This document shows, one piece after another, positions 60,662-64,000 of a stretch of DNA of 64,000 nucleotides (positions are counted from its first letter, which is position 1; each line of letters begins with the position of its first letter). The stretch is from Beijerinckiaceae bacterium (GTDB lineage Bacteria > Pseudomonadota > Alphaproteobacteria > Rhizobiales > Beijerinckiaceae), in the NCBI GenBank assembly GCA_019745195.1, contig JAIETL010000042.1, forward strand, positions 1-64,000, read 5' to 3'. The notes beneath the pieces were generated by a model. It worked only from the letters and a program-made list of their open reading frames with translations, was not told the origin of the DNA and did no database searches. A program made the position numbers and the translations under genes.

Positions 60662-61777
60662 ATGAAGCGCCTCTTCATCCTTCTCCTGATCGCCGGTGCG
60701 GCGGGCGGCGGCTTCTACGGCTACAGGCATTTCAAGGGAGCAGCCGAGCCGACCGCGGCCCGTGCCGCGGTCAATCCGCAGGCGGCCGGCATTCCCGTCG
60801 AGATCGGCAGGATCGAGACCATGACGGTCAACGAGGAGGTCGAGGCGCTGGGGACGCTGGCCGCTGACGAATCCGTGGTGATCGCGCCCGAGATCGCCGG
60901 GCGCGTCGTCTCGCTGGGCTTCCGGGAAGGCGAGCGCGTCAGCAAGGGCCAGCCTCTGGTCAAGCTCGACACCGCGATCCTCGACGCCGAACTCAAGCAG
61001 GCGCAGGCGGATGTCAGCCTGGCGCGCGATACCTTCCAGCGCAACCAGTCGCTGGTCCAGCGCGGCGCCGGCACGCAGGTCGCGCTCGAGCAGGCCACCG
61101 CTCAACTCGCCACCAACGAGGCCCGGCTCCAGCTCGCCCAGGCCAAGCTCGCGCAGTCGACCATCGTCGCGCCGTTCAACGGCGTCGTCGGCCTGCGCTC
61201 GGTCGGCGTCGGCGATTATGTCTCGGTCGGCAAGACGCTGATCACGCTGACCAATATCGACCCGATCAAGGTCGATTTCCGCGTACCCGAGATCTTCCTG
61301 TCGCGCGTCAAGGTCGATCAGCCGATCAAGGTCAGGGTCGACGCCGTCGCCGGGCGCGATTTCGACGGCAAGATCTTCGCCATCGACCCCGTCGTGGACG
61401 TCAATGGCCGCGCGATCCGCCTGCGCGCCGCGATCCCCAATGCCGACCTTGTGCTGAAGCCCGGCCTCTTCGCCCGCATCGTCATCGTCGTCGATCAGCG
61501 CGAGAATGCGCTCGTCGTGCCCGAGACGGCGGTGGTGCCCGACGGCGTCGGCAAGATCGTCTACGTCGTCGAGAACGGCAAGGCCAAGCGCGTGCCCGTG
61601 GAGCTCGGCAAACGCCTGCCCGGCAAGGTCGAGATCGTGAAAGGCCTGAAGGCTGACATGCAGCTGGTCAGCGCCGGCCAGATGCGGCTGCGCGACGGCG
61701 CGACGGTGGCGATCAAGGCCGCTGCTCCGGTGCAGACCAGCGCGACGGAAGCGCCCGCGCCGAGCGTGCTGCGATGA
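60662..61777 (+). CDS. RND efflux periplasmic adaptor subunit (membrane fusion protein)
   Basis: Adaptor of 371 aa that links an RND pump to an outer-membrane channel. An N-terminal membrane anchor (about 4-24), a lipoyl half (GRVVSLGFREGERVSKGQPLVKLD), a coiled-coil hairpin (about 105-160), the second lipoyl half (STIVAPFNGVVGLRSVGVGDYV) and beta-barrel domain are in order. Its stop overlaps the pump gene by ATGA. No outer-membrane channel gene is visible yet. Confidence 0.92.
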   Translation: MKRLFILLLIAGAAGGGFYGYRHFKGAAEPTAARAAVNPQAAGIPVEIGRIETMTVNEEVEALGTLAADESVVIAPEIAGRVVSLGFREGERVSKGQPLVKLDTAILDAELKQAQADVSLARDTFQRNQSLVQRGAGTQVALEQATAQLATNEARLQLAQAKLAQSTIVAPFNGVVGLRSVGVGDYVSVGKTLITLTNIDPIKVDFRVPEIFLSRVKVDQPIKVRVDAVAGRDFDGKIFAIDPVVDVNGRAIRLRAAIPNADLVLKPGLFARIVIVVDQRENALVVPETAVVPDGVGKIVYVVENGKAKRVPVELGKRLPGKVEIVKGLKADMQLVSAGQMRLRDGATVAIKAAAPVQTSATEAPAPSVLR

Positions 61778-64000
61778 GCTTGTTCGAACTCTTCGTCCGC
61801 CGCCCCGTCCTGTCGACGGTGCTCAGCCTGCTCGTGGTGCTGGTCGGCATCGTCTCCTATACGCGCCTGACGGTCCGCGAATACCCCAATATCGACGAGC
61901 CGACCGTCTCCGTGCGCACCACCTACACGGGCGCGTCGGCCGAGATCGTCGAGACGCAGGTGACGCAGATCCTCGAGAACTCGATCGCCGGCATCGAGGG
62001 CATTGAGATCATCTCCTCGACCAGCCGGCAGGAAACCAGCAACATAACCGTGCGCTTCCGCCCCGATGTCGATCCCGACGTCGCGGCGTCCGACGTGCGC
62101 GACAGAGCCAGCCGCGTGCGCGGCCGCATGCCGACCGAGATCGACGAGCCGATCATCGCCAAGGTCGAGGCCGACGCGCAGCCGATCATGTTCCTCTCGC
62201 TGACCTCGACGAGGCACAACCCACTCGAGCTGACCGACTTCGCCGACCGCTTCATCACCGACCGCGTCCAGAACATCACCGGCGTTGCCGAGGTGCAGAT
62301 TCGCGGCGAGCGCCGCTACGCCATGCGCGTCTGGCTCGATCGTGCCCGCATGGCCGCCTACAACATCACCGTCCAGGAGATCGAGGCGGCGATGCGGGCA
62401 CAGAACGTCGAGATCCCGTCCGGCCGCATCGAGAGCAACAACCGCGAGTTCACGGTGCTCTCCCAGACCAGCCTGACCACGCCCGAGCAGTTCAAGCAGA
62501 TCGTCGTGCGGGATGTGAACGGCTTTTCGGTCAAGCTCGGCGACGTATCGCGGGTCGAGCTCGGCGCGCTGGCGGAGCGCAACGCGGCGTGGTTCTCGGG
62601 CCGGAACTCGGTGACCATCGGCATCGTCAAGCAGGCGACGGCCAACCCGCTCGACGTCTCGACCGGCGTGCAGGCGGCGCTTCCCGGCATCATCGAGGAT
62701 CTGCCCGATGGCATGTCGATCGCCACCTCCTACGACACCTCGATCTTCATCGACCGCTCGATCAAGGCGGTCTACACCACCATCGCCGAGGCGGTGGCGC
62801 TGGTGGTGCTGATCATCTTCGTGTTCCTGCGCTCGCTGCGCGCGACGCTGATCCCGCTGGTCACGATCCCCGTTTCGCTGATCGGCGCCTTCGCGCTGAT
62901 GTATGCCTTCGGCTTCACCGTGAACACGCTGACGCTGCTCTCGATGGTGCTCGCCATCGGCCTCGTCGTCGACGACGCCATCGTGGTCCTGGAGAACATC
63001 CACCGCCACATCGAGGACGGCATGGAGCCCAATGCGGCGGCGATCCGCGGCATCAAGGAGATCGCCTTCGCCGTCATCGCGATGACGCTCACTCTGGTCG
63101 CGGTCTATGCGCCGATGGCGTTCTCGACCGGCCGCACCGGCAAGCTTTTCGTCGAGTTCGCACTGACGCTGGCAGGCGCGGTTCTGGTCTCCGGTTTCGT
63201 GGCGCTGACGCTGACGCCGATGATGTGCGCCAAGCTGATCAAGCATCAGGACAAGCATGGCCGTTTCTACAATTGGCTCGAGCGCGGCTTCGAGGCCATG
63301 TCGAACGGCTACCGCCGCTCGCTGCGCGCCGCTTTGTCGATGCGCCCGGTCATCGTCGTTCTGGCGCTCGTCGTCGCGGGCGGGAGCTATTTCTTCTTCA
63401 CCAGCCTTCGCTCGGAACTCGCTCCGATCGAGGATCGCGGCACCATCACCGCGATCGGCGTCGCTCCCGAGGGCGCGACGCTGAGCTTCACCGCCGACTA
63501 CGCCCGCCGCGTCGAGGAGTATTTCTCCAAGCTGCCCGAGGTGCAGAACTATCTCGTCATCGTCGGCTTTCCCGACGTGACGCGCGCCATCGCCTTCGCC
63601 CGGCTCAAGCCGTGGGAGGAGCGCGGCCGCAAGCAGCAGGATTTGGTCAGGGAGATCAATCGCGGCCTGTCGCAGATTCCCGGCATCAGACTCTTTGCCA
63701 CCAATCCGCCATCGCTCGGCGGTGGCGGCGCAACCAGCAGGCCGGTCGAGTTCGTGCTGCGTTCGGCAGAGCCCTATGAGCAGATCAAGACCTATGTCGA
63801 TCAGCTTCTGGCAGAGGTGCAGGGAAATCCCGCGCTGACCAATCTCGAATCGAACCTGATTCTCGACAAGCCGCAGCTCAAGGTCTCGATCGACCGGCAG
63901 CGCGCCGCCGATCTCGGCGTCGGCGTCGACGTCATCGGCCGCACCATGGAGACGCTGCTCGGCGGCCGCCAGGTCACGCGCTTCAACATGAACGGCGAGC
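61774..64000 (+). CDS. RND efflux transporter permease (partial, runs off the window)
   Basis: Inner-membrane proton-driven pump of the AcrB/MexF class; 742 codons are visible of an expected 1,030 or so. MSLFELFVRRPVLSTVLSLL is the first membrane helix. The porter domain follows, and the proton-relay pair Asp400-Asp401 is in GLVVDDAIVVLENIH. The second large periplasmic domain begins after the helix near 63350. The frame is open to the last base. Confidence 0.93.
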   Translation, partial: MSLFELFVRRPVLSTVLSLLVVLVGIVSYTRLTVREYPNIDEPTVSVRTTYTGASAEIVETQVTQILENSIAGIEGIEIISSTSRQETSNITVRFRPDVDPDVAASDVRDRASRVRGRMPTEIDEPIIAKVEADAQPIMFLSLTSTRHNPLELTDFADRFITDRVQNITGVAEVQIRGERRYAMRVWLDRARMAAYNITVQEIEAAMRAQNVEIPSGRIESNNREFTVLSQTSLTTPEQFKQIVVRDVNGFSVKLGDVSRVELGALAERNAAWFSGRNSVTIGIVKQATANPLDVSTGVQAALPGIIEDLPDGMSIATSYDTSIFIDRSIKAVYTTIAEAVALVVLIIFVFLRSLRATLIPLVTIPVSLIGAFALMYAFGFTVNTLTLLSMVLAIGLVVDDAIVVLENIHRHIEDGMEPNAAAIRGIKEIAFAVIAMTLTLVAVYAPMAFSTGRTGKLFVEFALTLAGAVLVSGFVALTLTPMMCAKLIKHQDKHGRFYNWLERGFEAMSNGYRRSLRAALSMRPVIVVLALVVAGGSYFFFTSLRSELAPIEDRGTITAIGVAPEGATLSFTADYARRVEEYFSKLPEVQNYLVIVGFPDVTRAIAFARLKPWEERGRKQQDLVREINRGLSQIPGIRLFATNPPSLGGGGATSRPVEFVLRSAEPYEQIKTYVDQLLAEVQGNPALTNLESNLILDKPQLKVSIDRQRAADLGVGVDVIGRTMETLLGGRQVTRFNMNGE

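Overview
The window is GC-rich chromosomal DNA from an alphaproteobacterium of the order Hyphomicrobiales. The gene set (atp operon next to priA and xerC, class I lysyl-tRNA synthetase, many SBP-dependent transporters) and the families of palindromic intergenic repeats most resemble Bosea and its relatives. The genus is inferred, not shown. Genes are tightly packed with many 4-base ATGA overlaps. I see no rRNA, tRNA, insertion sequence, prophage or CRISPR array.

Region 1 (1-6.2 kb) is housekeeping: the start of atpA, atpH, priA (minus), xerC, a small DUF4337 membrane protein, and an amidase. Region 2 (6.3-19.9 kb) is a hexuronate island. On the minus strand run a GntR regulator, uxuA, a peptide/oligosaccharide-type ABC binding protein with two permeases but no ATPase, and the amidase. 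Divergently run uxaC, kduI, kduD, a kdgF-like cupin, a three-part TRAP transporter and uxuB. Together these convert glucuronate and unsaturated uronates to 2-keto-3-deoxygluconate; the kinase and aldolase that finish the route are not here. Region 3 (20-24.7 kb) has a family-3 binding protein, an M20 amidohydrolase started by TTG, lysK and a nitroreductase.

Region 4 (24.8-45.6 kb) is an acyl-CoA and organic-acid island. The minus-strand order hydroxyacyl-CoA dehydrogenase/hydratase, CoA ligase, thiolase, acyl-CoA dehydrogenase, acyl-CoA dehydrogenase matches pimFABCD, the dicarboxylate/pimeloyl-CoA operon of Rhodopseudomonas palustris. The pimE position holds a 2-keto-4-pentenoate-hydratase-like gene. 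Divergently run a branched-chain-type ABC transporter (binding protein, LivHMGF), a nitronate-monooxygenase-like enzyme, an enoyl-CoA hydratase, an IclR regulator and a CaiB-type CoA transferase. A perfect 17-bp palindrome sits between the two arms. A tripartite tricarboxylate transporter (tctCBA) follows, with a strong terminator after tctC.

Region 5 (45.7-55 kb) is an envelope module: a secreted peptidoglycan-binding protein whose trypsin-like domain has lost all three catalytic residues, divergent from a giant thioester alpha-2-macroglobulin and a PBP1C-type penicillin-binding protein. The last gene carries a 102-bp palindromic repeat inside its reading frame. Region 6 (55-58.7 kb) is phnCDEE behind a clear Pho box. 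Region 7 (58.7-64 kb) has parD with a parE broken by a 5-bp duplication, a DUF1348 protein, and a TetR-MFP-RND efflux locus whose pump gene runs off the window end.

The most notable features are: a cloverleaf-like repeat family with covarying stems, one copy of which is translated within pbpC; the pseudo-protease beside alpha-2-macroglobulin; the parE frameshift; the pim-like operon with its palindrome; and intra-operon terminators behind the binding-protein genes tctC and phnD.
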